Shown here: one piece after another, positions 1 through 13,400 of the stretch | Layout: every line of letters starts with the position of its first letter | Position numbering within the stretch: position 1 is the stretch's first letter | From: Ascaris suum | Taxonomy: Eukaryota; Nematoda; Chromadorea; Rhabditida; Ascarididae | Reading direction: 5' to 3' | Assembly: GCA_013433145.1 (NCBI GenBank) | Contig: CM024170.1 | Location: 10,763,866 to 10,827,865 of the forward strand | Length of the DNA: 64,000 nucleotides | Translations under genes and position numbers: made by a program | Notes under the pieces: model-generated | The model's database searches: none | The model's input: the letters and a program-made list of their open reading frames with translations, nothing else | Told to the model about the DNA's origin: nothing

Positions 1-801
1 CTTACGCTTATCAACGTTGCACTTAACCTCTTCTATCGTATGACTGCGGATTAAAAAACTCAAATAAGTAGATATGCTCTTGTCGAAAATATCATAAAGC
101 TTATTTCGAATACATATTATACCTTGACTCGAATATGAAAAATTAATATGCGTATATAACGATGCATTTATTTTAGAAAAATGGATATTAATATAATGTA
201 GACAACTACAGTATGCAAAGCAAATATATTTCATGTTATTGATTCTTGCTTGTTGATCCCGTTAGGAACAACGTTTTGATGCTTTGAAATTTGTCACACT
301 CTAACGCTTTATTAATTCTTGCAGTAGTAAAATTCGTCTTTGTTTTTTTTTTTTCAGTGTTAAATTTTTATGTTGAAACTGAAAATATTTGGAAAAAAAA
401 GTGTCATTTATGATTTTTTTTTTCATTGCTTTCTATTTTTGATGGAATAAAAATCTTTGAAAAAATTTTATGATAATTATCTATGAAAAATTTGTTTCGC
501 AAATTTGAAAAATAGGTTTTCATCTCTTTGAATAGATATCCTGACTTTAAAGTCGTTAATTAGATGAATAGCAATCAAAATTCTCTAATCTCATTTTCTA
601 ATTCATTTATAAAATTATATGAGTAAAAATTTTCAAATATTATCTCATAAAGTCGATATGTTCTAAATGAATTAAGATGAATTTTGAGTATAATTGCTAA
701 CATATGAATGAAAAAATGGAAATTCTTGAAGAAACGTGAAAAAATGTAGAAAAGTGGCTAAACATTTTTATCTATAGATGCATTTAGCGTTTACATTCAA
801 G

Positions 802-835
802 ACAAAAAAAAATGGTGTAAGCCATTTTTTTTTGT
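802..835. repeat. Perfect inverted repeat (hairpin), 14-bp arms
   Basis: The left arm ACAAAAAAAAATGG and right arm CCATTTTTTTTTGT are exact complements around the 6-base loop tgtaag. Much of the stem is A/T homopolymer, so it may be chance in AT-rich DNA or a terminator-like or cruciform element. No gene adjoins it. Confidence 0.6.
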
Positions 836-3800
836 GATATTACATCAACGAAATGAGAAAATTATATCGTTTTCAATTTAATAGCTAATTAAAATGATAC
901 GGAAAATTCCAGTGCAAATATAAGTACATCATCCACTCAAATATCCGCTCATTACTTTCGTTGGCAAAATAGATGAATTTAATAACATCGAACTTATTGC
1001 AGTAATGCAATATTTGAAATTAAAGTGATTCGAATTGAATTTTTCTCGTTATACATTTTACGATAGGATTTTTGAGACAACGAGTATTTCATTCGATATA
1101 AAATGTAAACGATATGAAAATCATTTTTTGCTTCAAGATACTTCCGTTACTGAAATTTTTCTTCGCATATTTTCAGTAGTTATTACTATGATGAATGGTA
1201 TATTTGAAATAATTCGAAAAATTGATTACAGTATAAATCTTCTTCATCTCTAAATAACTTTTTATTACTAGATGAAAAAACCAATCTCATTTAATAGTGT
1301 AATACGCTTGACGATATCACCCCAACAGTGATAGGTTGTATCGTTGTTGAACAACAACTATAATGCGACGTTGAAATATTTAGCCTAAACCTCGACACTC
1401 GTAAATGTTCACTAAAAATTATTAATGCAATAATTGTAGAGGAATTGGAGGTAGACTAATATTTTTCAATGCTTCAAATTATCATTTATGATAGGAAAAT
1501 AGCTCATGAACGAGAACAAAGTAAATAAAGACTCGAGACGAAAATATTCTTGAAAATTTGATCCCAGTATTTATAGGAATTAGATCGGATGATGAAAGAC
1601 GAAATTGAGAAAATCATGAAAGATTATTGTTTCATTGTCGGTACCTTTGCAATACTTTCGTAAACAGCAACATCAATTTTACGTTTTGTGTGCAAATGAC
1701 TTTTTTTTTCTCGAAATGAAACGATATTTCTTTTTAAAACACCTTTTTTCCAATAGAAATGAAGTTATTTTTCTCAATATGGTCTTAAATGTGCTTAACG
1801 AGCTTAAAGATTTCATTGCTTATCGTGAATCGTTGAAATAGCATAAGGCATAGTTTTCACCGAGCACAGTTTTCATTTCATATTGTTTGCTTCATGCTGT
1901 CATGAAATATAATCTGAATTGATTTTAGCAGCGATGCTTCCGGAAAATTCATTTCCTCGAAAACCATCGCAATTCCTAAGGCATTCTTTGTTTAATAGTA
2001 GAGAAAATTTTGTATTTATATAAGGTGACGGTAGTCGTTAAACATATTTAGGCATTGGTTCACAAGGCATTGGTCAAATGTTAGCATTAGTTTAACATAT
2101 AAACATTAAATGGCTATGGCAGTAGGAAGGTTATCACATGAAGCAGAATATGAGAGCTTGTCGCATAAGACGCTAATCTAATAAAGAATGAGTGAAGTCG
2201 TTTCAAAATTTGAAGCGTTATTCGTTTTTGAAAGAACAATTTAACGACAAATGAGCGCGAAATTGGCTATTATTATCGACGAACACCAACCACAATTTGC
2301 AAAAAATCTCAAACATTACCACGTCGACATCTATTACATCATGTTTGATGCCATCATTGCTTAATGGCGATTTTCTTTGCACTAACAAATGATTCAAGGT
2401 GAGCAGAGATGTTTCTAAGCAGAGAATAATGAAAAGAGGGCGCAAAACAAGGTTTACAGCGATACACTCATATTAATGTGAGGACGAAGATTTTCCTCTA
2501 TTATTAATAAGCTTTATAATCTCGAGACTATTTTCAGCAATTTTGCAATCAGAAATTTGCCAATAGTCTGTCATAAGCGTTGTTCCATATTGAAAATTAT
2601 ATGAATGCATTCGCAATGAATTTTATTTGTACCTGTGGCACTTCCAACGCAAACAACCCCTCAAACACTGATGCAATTTGTAGTGGGTATGTGCATCTCT
2701 GTAAAGAACGCTTACAGCTAAAAGGATTCATTATTTTTTTAATGCAGTCATCGATTTCAATCAGCTCAGTTTCAGGCGTGTTTTTTTGCTACTACATTCT
2801 CGGTAAAATCCATATTAAATAGACTTCGTTTTGAGAGAGGTTGAAGCAGCTGAAGGTGGTTAAAAATTATCAACGGTGCTTCGGTCGACAGTGCGGTTCA
2901 GTAAATCATAGCTAACATTTACATGACACCATAAACCAAGTAATACTGTATACCTACTAAGGATGGTACTCCGGCGCGTAATCTAAGAGCTCCTATTATA
3001 TAAATCGAATAAGCCAAGATGGAGTGGTGACTGGTGTTTATGCCTTGAGTAGCATAAATCCACGGCTTAAAGGTAGCAGTGAAACCACGTCAGATGAATA
3101 ATATTCCTTTTGGTCAATTTCTTGAAAAAAGGATACATTCGAAATGAAAACAACATTTGATAAATTTAAACTATAGAGTGTGAAGTGAGATACAAGCTGC
3201 ATTGTGGCGATGATACCGCCATTATAAGGGATGAAAAATACGCTGTCGCACGTCGACAATGACAAATGCAAAAATCCATATTTTTGAAGGAAACGCTGCG
3301 GCAGCCACATTTTGAGAAGATTGCTGCAAAGCGAAGCAACGAACAACTCGGCGGACGTCGACACTTCTCACTTGCATTCGCCCAATGTGGACGCCAATCT
3401 TCATATATGCTTCTGCTATCGGAACTCGACATGCTGAAGTGAGGTCACTTCTTGAGCTGGGCCAGTGCTGCATTTATGACTCTCGCTGAATCGAATCTGC
3501 TATGGCCAATCGTAAGCACCATTCTCTTGGATCACTTACTTATTGCTCGATCTATCACCTTCTTATTGCTGTTCAATTTAGGGGTAGATATGTGAAAGAG
3601 CACATAATTACGGTATGTAGACGGCACGTGCACTCGCGTCCGAAAGAAATGTTGCTATGCGTTCGTACCTTCTTTTGCTGCTGAACACAGATCACTTACA
3701 TACCCCTTCACTGAACTAACATTGAACTAGATTTCATACCATCATGACATCGCAACTTTATTACAAGTAGAATAACAGTCGAACTGGAGGTGTGCCGGAG

Positions 3801-4435
3801 TAGATGGAAAACGGTATTCATGAACTGCATTGCGCATTCGTCATGGGAAGGCGCCCCCTCTCATACACTCGCACCGAATGTAGATGATTGTGATCTATGA
3901 AAATGTCGTAAATTATCACTAGGATTCGAATATGGCTTAATGGCTAGCTGAGATCGCATAAACACATAGCAACAGCCGGGCATACACACATACAAGCAAG
4001 TTCCTCTAGCGAATAGTGTGAGTGGTGGAAGTGAAGGACTGCCAGCGACCTGTAAATGGATGCACACAGCCAGGAGAGTCAGGCACAAAGACAGCACCCA
4101 ACACACGCACACAGCCAGCAGCAGCTATGAATAAAAATTTACGACATGTTTTATGGGTTCGGGCGGCACGATGAAAGGAGTTCGCTGCGCCTCCACTGAT
4201 TGGCTGCTGTGATGGGCGGGGCGCCTTTGAAGTCGCCGCCGATGCGGAACGCTCGGGAGCGAGCGGCGATGGGCGCGCACGCTCGCTCTCCTTCTCTCAT
4301 TAGCGATAATCCGCGGTGCACCACAGACGAAGAAAGAAATTTGTATCGGCGGCGACGCTCCGTAGCCGTAGCGCTCTGTTGAAGTGGCGCGCCGCACCGC
4401 CGCGAAACGACCCATCTAAAACGGTTGTTAAATCG

Positions 4436-4452
4436 GCTCGTTTAGGGCGCTA
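4436..4452 (+). promoter_or_regulatory. Probable spliced-leader acceptor before mab-5
   Basis: The sequence ctcgtttag ends in AG at 4444-4445, seven bases before the ATG at 4453. A 3' splice site this close to the start codon, with no upstream coding exon, is typical of nematode trans-splice acceptors. Ordinary cis-splicing from an upstream non-coding exon cannot be excluded. Confidence 0.45.
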
Positions 4453-7400
4453 ATGTATCCGAGTTGGCAGTCGCCGGAAGAGTCGTCACCAGTGCAGCCT
4501 TACTGGACACAGCATGTCGCGCCGTCGGTCGCTACCGCAGCCGCTGTTGGCTCTGCGACACACCATAAAGTGGCTGCCGCAGCGGCGGCAGCCTATGATC
4601 CGCTATTGTATCCGCAGAACTACATGAACAATATGAAGAATATGCTTGGTGCCGCTGCACAGTGGGTCGAGTCATCCAGCACGTAAGTCAGACTTTCTCC
4701 AGCGGACATTTTTCCAGCGTATTTGAAAAAGGCTTTTTTTGGTACTAGGAGCTTTTCAAAGATGCACAATTCACACTTTTCACTTAATGCCTCGTCAATT
4801 CATCAAAACTTGCAAAGTTCCACTCACAGTTATGCAATGCTGCACATTGCACAGCAATATGCTAGCATATCAGTAATTTTGCTTAAGTAATAATATAGTG
4901 TCGACTGTCGTAATCTTTTCAACATTGTCAGCATAATACCTAAACATTTCCTTTTTCCGCTTCTGTTATATTGGTACTCGAATCTTAAACGTAGTCCATT
5001 TTGCGATAACATTGCGTTCGTTGTCACCGCTATTGGTTATTTATTTTCCTGCATACTTTCTTTAGGTAATGATGATATTCTTTATATGTGCAAGCTTTAT
5101 AAAAATGCTCACCTTATTTGCGTCAAAGTGAATTATATACCTTATATCGACTATTTCGAATTAGGTGATTTGATACAATAAAGAGGTGCACTTATCGAGA
5201 TTGCATTTCTCACTTGAAACTTTATGCGCAGAACCGCACCTATAATAATGCAAATTCTCCTAGTGGGTTTTAGAGTGAAAAAGAACTGATAGCTGTCTTA
5301 GCATGAGAGATAAAAACTTGATTTTCGGTGATAGGCATCAGCGCTATTGTTGAACGCTTGATAGCCGATCACCTATTATTAGACATTAAAGCACAGGTGT
5401 ATTGCTATATTCGGAGCGCAGTTGTATGTGTTTATAATCAACGAATGCTTTCATAGTAGTAGAATAAGCATTAGATAATAGGAAGTTCCTTCTTGATTTG
5501 TCGTTTTCAATATCATTATTATTATTGTGGATGCAACGCAAGACGTAAGCACTTGTGGTGTATTGGTGAATATTTTACTCTGAATGCGCTTTTACGAGCC
5601 ATTTATGATATCCTTGGCATTCAAACCTCACTCATATTGCGGCCTTCTATTTTCACATCACATAGTATAGCGAAGGTCATCGATGGTACGGCACCAATCT
5701 CCTATACTCTCACTGCAGATCTAGTCGATATATATAATCCCCGGAAATAATGCACAAATAATTCATAGGGAACTTTCGTGATCCGATAACTTTTCACCTG
5801 AAACCACCCCATTGATTCACTTGCACCATCCATGCAATCAGTATGCATCAATTATTCTAATTTAAATGCTGAATAAAATTTTAGAACGCTTTTAAAGATT
5901 TTAGCACTAATGGTGCAGATAACGGTAATCAATATAGCCCAATTCAGGTAGTTGTTCTCTAGTGTGCTCTATACCGTATCCCTTGCACACTCACCCAAAA
6001 ACGAGCGATCAGCCAAATAGCGGCTTGGAAGCGTGAGCTTGCTCAACTCAACATCCACATATATCTAAAAGTGTCTCGAGAGCCTAAAATAGTGGTTTTG
6101 AATATACCACTATCTTGGTTTAAAAAAAATAATTAGCCGGATTGCGACGATCCCACTTCCTTTGATGACCTACCGTAACTAATAAGTGAATATTTGTTTC
6201 ACGAAAATATTTGCAGATCATATAAGAACTTGCAGATTCCCGGCGTACAATGCACTGCAACCACCATCGACATCACACCTTCCAGTACTGGGCGCCGAAA
6301 GGGCTGTACAAATGAATCAACCGGTATTTCCATGGATGAAAATGTCCGGTAATGACCTACATATTTCATACTTCTCACTCTCCGGTCAACCATTTTTGAG
6401 TAATAGTCGTTCCATCATGTATGAGTTGCCGTCTTTGTCATCACTTGTTACTTTGGTCAGCAATATCCTAACGCCTCCAACAGTACTTTCTCCGACATTC
6501 AGAGCGTGCGGAATTATTAGCGGCTTTGTTTTTACCCTATTAGTATATTCTAATTCATTGACTTTGATTCAGTGTTTTTATACCATAGTGCGTAAAAATT
6601 ACATTCCAATATATACGCAATGTTTTGCTGTTAACTATTGCAACATTGCAAAACTATTTCAGACCAATTGAACTATTTACTAATTACTAGTGCAGGCGAT
6701 CAAAACCTCCACTCACCCGAGTCGTTGGGCACTGAAAAAGGCAACTTCAAAAAATTTTTGTAGAACGACATGAAACTATGTTGTTTGAAGTGCTTTTAGT
6801 TAAATTAAATATTTTTACAAAGTATTTTATGGGAATTGATGAAAAACTAGTGGAATCGGCACCTAGTTCATTATTCCAATTGATAAGTTTTTATTAAAAG
6901 TTTCTTATTCGATCTTTCGAAAGCAGAAAAATTTCGTTATTATTTTTAAAGACTGGTAACTGTTCATTGTGTATGATCAGGCGGCTTTAAATCAATATGC
7001 GTTTGCAATTTTATGTGAATCCTCCTAAAAATTGGTTACTATGGACAGCGCGAGCATAGACGCACATTCTCGATGAATTTTTTAATAAAGCTTGACAGGC
7101 CTAATGGATTCGTCAATCTAGAATTAGCGACCCTATAGTGTTATTAAAAGCTCATAGTGATTTTAGTGAAAATGCATTTGAAGCCTACTCTTGAATTTCC
7201 GCTCTCAGGCAAATGCATCAAAATATGTTCTAGTTGTATGCGATAGTATCAATGACCGTTTTACTCGGTATATATCCAATCATAATTTTGACTGCTATGC
7301 GGACATCATTTTAGGTCATTCACCATACGCATATACGTACCAACATCCTAATGACTGATAGAAGATTATGTTGCTTAAACGTTCTACTGTTGCGTGGTTT

Positions 7401-10400
7401 GCATCTTTCAAGTGAGACGCAACAGATTCTGAGTTACAGCTTACAGTGCCATACAGATGCTCTTCTAGAACCTTGAATTACGCTGGTGCTTGATATTAGA
7501 TCATATTGTCTTAACGTTTTGGGACGGTAAAGCTCGCATCCTTTGAGCGGAAGGCATCAGGTTCTACATGGAAGCAGCCTGCAGATGCATGCTAGGATCC
7601 TGAACTTTTATACTCACAAATAATCTCTGCTGTAAAGATAAATGTATTCTTTGAGCGGAACTCGTTGAATTCTTATTTGAAGCACTATAAAGACACATTT
7701 CTAGAACCAGAGATTTTTGCACATCAAATTACGTTATTTGATCTTATTATTCAACAGTACTCTTCCATGAAGCTGACATTACCAATAAAACTCAGCGTTG
7801 GTACCACAGATATGTACGAAGCGTTTTATGAAATTAAATAGTAGCCTGGGAACGCACAATTCGATCATATTGTTGCTTTTGATTTTATTGCTTCACATTT
7901 GCATTCTTTATGTGTCATTTGCGAAGTCTTCTTTTTCGCGGTGTGATAGCATCTTCAACTTATCAGTGATTTGAACGACTTTTTCAGCGTCTAACTAAAA
8001 GTATACTGCATTAAGCAGTCGCTTAATCTCTTTTCACTTCGTGCTTATCATCGTGATAACAATATGATAAAAATATTTGATAACAATATGATAAAAATAT
8101 TTTAAGTGTATTCTTTTACATCTCGGTCTTAAAATTTCTAGAAGATCTTTGATAATGAAACAAACGACCTTGTTCACTTTTCTCGAAAAATTATATGCAA
8201 ATCTCCTCATGAATGCAAAAAATAGCGCTCAAAATGAAGCTCTAAAAGAGTAATTTCTTCAAAAATTTGACCATAGATCGGAGAAACGCAACTTTCATAA
8301 TGGTTTTCTAACGATTGCAAAAAAATATTCTCAATATCATCACTACACTAATTAATGTTTGCAACTTGAATGCGATAGGTGATTAAAGTGATTTACAATT
8401 ATTTCAGATCGTTCCGCGCTTAAAGTTTCTACCCACTAAAGAGGTTTTTGAGAAAAATATTGATCTTATATTTTATGGAATAATTGGATCAATTATCTAT
8501 TCATGTGATGTTCATTTATCATCTCTTGTTGCATTTAGAAAAAAGTAAAGCGCAATGATTTTTGAATAGAAATTTTTATTATATTATAGACATCAATCAT
8601 CACTTTTGCTTTAATGAAATATCACATTGACTAAATGAACATAAAATTTAATTTCAACAAGAAAAAGAAACGTTTCTTTTGAGGGGAAAATATCGTTTGA
8701 TAGTGCAATTTAGCGGAATTGTAAAGTATGCAATAGAAATGTGAAATATGAGATGGCATTTTGAATTCAAGAAGCTAAATGAGACACAATTGTATAACTA
8801 CATTCATTCATCATGCAACAGTTCGTCGATTTTATTGCTAGCCACAAATTTTCTGCGTTCACAATATTATTGCGAGAACGCAACACTCCTGTTGCGCTCA
8901 TTTCCAATGTTGAATCGGGTTGCCGGTTTACACTCAACCGAGCTGTTGTTTTTTTTTAAGCAATCACCGTTCGAAACCAGTAGAATTTTTACTGGACAGT
9001 TATGAAAGTTTATCAAATACGAGCAATTTGAAAATTACCGATTTTCCAATTTATTTATTTATTTTTTTGCTTACGAAAATTGCTATAAACATTCTTTTTT
9101 TAAAAACATCTTTCTATTATCTTATTGATGTATTTTTATGGCATCTTTTTCTTTTGAAATTAGGCATTGTTTGCATTTGTTCGTTTAATGCATAAATTTC
9201 TGAGAAATTTAGTCGATGGCAAGCTGCGAATGCTGTGACACATCTAATAATGGGAAATTTTTGAGCGATGCAGCTGTATGAATGGACTCGTGAATCGACA
9301 GAAAAGATTTATTCGAATAAATTCAGCGTAAATGATCGACGCGAAACAATTGTATGAGAATTTACCGTTAGATTATAAGTAGGGATCGTATTGTAATGCT
9401 TTTTGATAAATGTTCAGAAATTGAAGTCATGATAATAGGATTTGTGTGCAATGCGCATTTTCTTTTTTTTCTTAGAGATCAACTATTAATTCATCTTCGT
9501 AAAGATGTTATATCTAATACGCTTATTGGTAAAGTGTTCATTGAGCAAACAAAACGTTACGAATTCACCTCTATGCGTTGTCGAAACTTTTATTGCTCAT
9601 TAAACAACAATTATTACGCAAATATTACGCAATTGTAATTCAATTTCCGCTCTGCGCTCAAAGCAGTTGATTTATCAATTTATTTCTGAATGAAATTTTC
9701 AAGCTCAACAGTTTGGTTTAGCTTGTTGCATTTGTTGCATTTTCATTCAACGTTTTTTTTAATGCTATATGAAAGTTGCGTTCATATACACTATATTATC
9801 TTGAAAAGAATTTCTGAGTGGAAAATTTCTCCGATTTAGTCAGCAGTTTTTTTTTTAATTGGGGTATACGGTAACGGAATCCTTGTCACGGCTTCGATCA
9901 TGTGCACTAGGATCTGCGATGGTTAATAAACTACTCATGCATATTTCAAAACCAGTAAAGAGAAATTGTTTGTTGTATGAATAAAAATCGTTAGAACATT
10001 GTGAGCATTTTTATTAGACGATGATAGCTGAAATCAATTCGATTACCTCTCGATTTCCATCTGCATTAAGCATTTCAATTCCCGAATTCCCATCTAGCTG
10101 CAACGAAAGAACTAGTTTGCATCAATCCTCTAACATACTAGTCACATCTTTATTTATATAATATTTTTTTTTATTGTATACACATTCTATAGAACATTTT
10201 TATATCCGATTGTTTTCTCGTAAAGCAATCGACATTTCATTGAAAATCTTTTGCAAACAACGCTGAATATTTTCTCTCATCACTGACCGTATAAATTTTC
10301 TTGTACACTTGGTCATAAAAATTTTCAAGTAACAACTGAATTTAGGCGATTTCTATGACTCAGTTGATTTCTATGACAGATTGATCGTTGACCTATATGT

Positions 10401-13400
10401 TCACTTGAAGCTCCATCCATAATAAATATAGGTTGAGGCTATTCTCATGGGGTGATTTTTCTTTACATTCATATAGCATAAGCATAATCCATAACGAAGC
10501 CGTAAAGAATTGAAGTGCGTTTCGCATCGTAGTATTGACAGTTTTGCTCTATAAAGCAGGCGTAATTTTACACTTTGCAAGCAAAAATAAAGCAAACCTC
10601 TATATACTGTTTGAAAATTGTGGCATTTTGCCAACTTTGACACAATTTCTTAGACTTTTATTGGGGTTCATATTAAGCTAGTTGTTCGGATCATCACACT
10701 TCTTAAGAACATCATTTCCTCAGCTGTCATTAACTGTAATTCAGCTTTTGGAATTACTGCAAGTCATTTAGTACTTCAAACTGAAAGTGCCAGTATTTCA
10801 GTAGCTTGTCTGTGACGTTATTTCGTCATTTTTGGAATATACTTTTACATAAAAAGTGATCCATTAAATGTTTTCAATTTTTAATCGGATCAACAAGTCT
10901 ACGTTTAGTTTTAATATCCACATATTTTCCTACCAAGTTTTAGAGGGTTTAACGGGAAATTTTGCATTAAGATTCGAGCATTAATGTCGAAATTTATTGC
11001 TCTCGTTCATGAACTATTAAACACTATTCTCATATAACTGCATTTATGATTCATAGTCTATTATTCCTTATAATATTTCACTAGTCCAGTGTGTTGTTTA
11101 GAGCTAGTTTCAAGACATAAGGTAAACGTTGTCCATGCATATAAATACTTGTCATCTATTGTTTGCATTGTTACGCACTTATATGAGTTCATTGAGCGAT
11201 GAGATTTAAACCTGAACAAACATCATTAGGATCTGAAAGGTGAGCAAAGGTAAATGAAGTTGGGAAGTGACATATGGCGGCATTTGAATCGTTTGCACAA
11301 ATGCTCATTTACATTGTTTCGCACATTGCACTCGGCGGTAGCACGCAAAGAAGTGACGCGCAACTGTTCACGCAGAAGAACTCGTTGAAGGCGCTCGAGC
11401 CCAATACCGCCTGTGAAGCCATCGTTTGCTTCTCTTTCTTCTTATTTCCTTATCATTGTTGGTCGATTTTCCTCAACCAACTTTATTCACTGTTAGTCGA
11501 TGATTTCTTTGAGTTCAAGTCGAATAATTTATCCATTCTTGGTCTTCTAATCTCTTTCCAACAATTGCATGTCAAAAAACTGGCAACCATCCAACTTCCA
11601 AAGGAGCACTTCATTGCCTAAGGCAGTTGTAGAAAAGATATGATGCTTGAGATTCCCACTCATAAAAGCCGCATTCCTAATCATCTGCCATCACTGCTTA
11701 TAAGACTTGCTTTTTGTATAGGGCAAGGAAGCAACAGCAATTCGCTACTCCTTCGTCGTTCATTTTGAAATGGACTTTGTTGCTTAGTGCCTCTTTTTTG
11801 ACCGATGAGTGACCAATATGTCGTTCAAATCCTCGTAACCCATTCTGTCCACTAGATAGCCTGTCGGTATGTTGTGATCTGTGTGTAATATCTATTGGCA
11901 CACCTCAGTGCCAAAAGCATATCTGGCGAACAAGTGTGATTCCCTCGTATCGTTGTGTCAATGTAACGCGCACACACGCCTGCCGCCTACAGTAACCAAG
12001 CGCACGCGTGAGCATTGACTGTGATGTACGCAGCGCCTATTTGCGCGATTTTCTGCAGCCTTTTTGAATTTTCTCAACGAAGGAAGTGATTTACCTCGCA
12101 AATTTCCAAGCTACCTGTATAAGTCAAGGACAAAGGTTTGTGAATCAATGGGGTTCGATAATTTTTTCCAGCAAAATAAAATGGATTCATTGATTAGAAA
12201 TTAGTATCTTGGTGATTTTTGCCGAGCAGCTGTACTTTCCTGTAGTTATATTCTAAACCTTTTGCAAACTTGCATATAACCTCGTCGCAAAAATAGAGGA
12301 CACTTCAATAATATCCTTCAACGTTCACATGCCAACTAGCATTATTTATTATGCATTTTCATGCTTAAACAGTACATCGATGCTTAAGATATTTATCTTT
12401 ATTGTGCTTATATCTTTAGATACTATGATAACCGTTGAGGAGTCACCTCATATGCGATGGATTTTCATATCTTATTACTACATTCATTTTGAACAGTTAA
12501 TTGTCTTGCTTTCATATTTAATCTTCTTTCATGCACCTTTTGATTATTTTAAAGTTATTACAAGTAATATTCGATCAACGACGTACTTCCAGTGATCGTT
12601 TCCGTTATTTCGCTTTTTTTCAGGTCGTTAGACATAAATTCATATTTGTGATTGTGGCAGGATTAAAAATCCAAACTTATTCCTAATGCGTAGCTATTAA
12701 TTTCTAAGCATAAGCTGCTAAAATATGGCTATCTATACATTTCAAGATCATTTATCATAGTTAAGAAAATATTTTAAAAGACGTGCTTTTTAGCTGCATT
12801 ATGCAAAATAACTTTTAAGCCTTTTTTTCCAGGCTACAACATTAAATCAAAGATATTAATCGCTAATGCAGTCATTTTTATAAATTAAAAACGCTTGAAA
12901 TTTTATTTGAAATCTTCTTAGCACAACATCTCTTCAACCTCTAATAGATTGCGAGATATCAGATTTTTTTGAGATGCTCCTCTGCAAATTTTCTCCACAA
13001 AAAATCGCATAGCAATATAATATATATGAATATTTACGCTGTTTTGGCAACCGTTTATCCGGAAGATTTAAATCGAGGAATCTACAATCATGAAATCTGA
13101 CCGGTCTATATAGTAGGACTTAATAGGACTTCCTTTATTAAAATTATGTATCATAGTAGGACTTCCTTTATTAAAATTTCATGCCAATCTCTGAATTTTG
13201 AAAAAAAAATTACCGGACATCTAAAGAGGCAAAAAGAATTGCTCGCATTTATCATCGATTGGATTTTCACTAGCAGAACTAAGAATCTGGAAGATTTGTG
13301 CGGATTGCTCGCTCAGTGAATATACGGAATTGCTCTTTTGCAAATTTAATTCATAATTGTTGTGACATTACTCGATTGGAGGAGCAGTATATAAGAGTGC

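Larger units (their letters stand above)
1..4452. other. 5' flank of the mab-5 gene, no gene recognised
   Basis: No coding exon is supported here. Bases 1-3000 are AT-rich with many homopolymer A/T runs. From about 4140 to 4450 the composition turns GC-rich, with CpG-containing stretches such as gcgccgcaccgccgcg, directly before the Hox start codon. That suggests promoter or 5' untranslated sequence for mab-5. The open frames on both strands in 3038-4415 overlap each other and show no family resemblance, so I treat them as chance. Confidence 0.6.

Noticed and set aside
6352..6671. The 161-codon frame continuing from the hexapeptide exon
   Set aside because: The codons after 6348 are past a GTAATG donor. 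The phase match to the homeobox exon shows that splicing, not read-through, gives the Hox protein.
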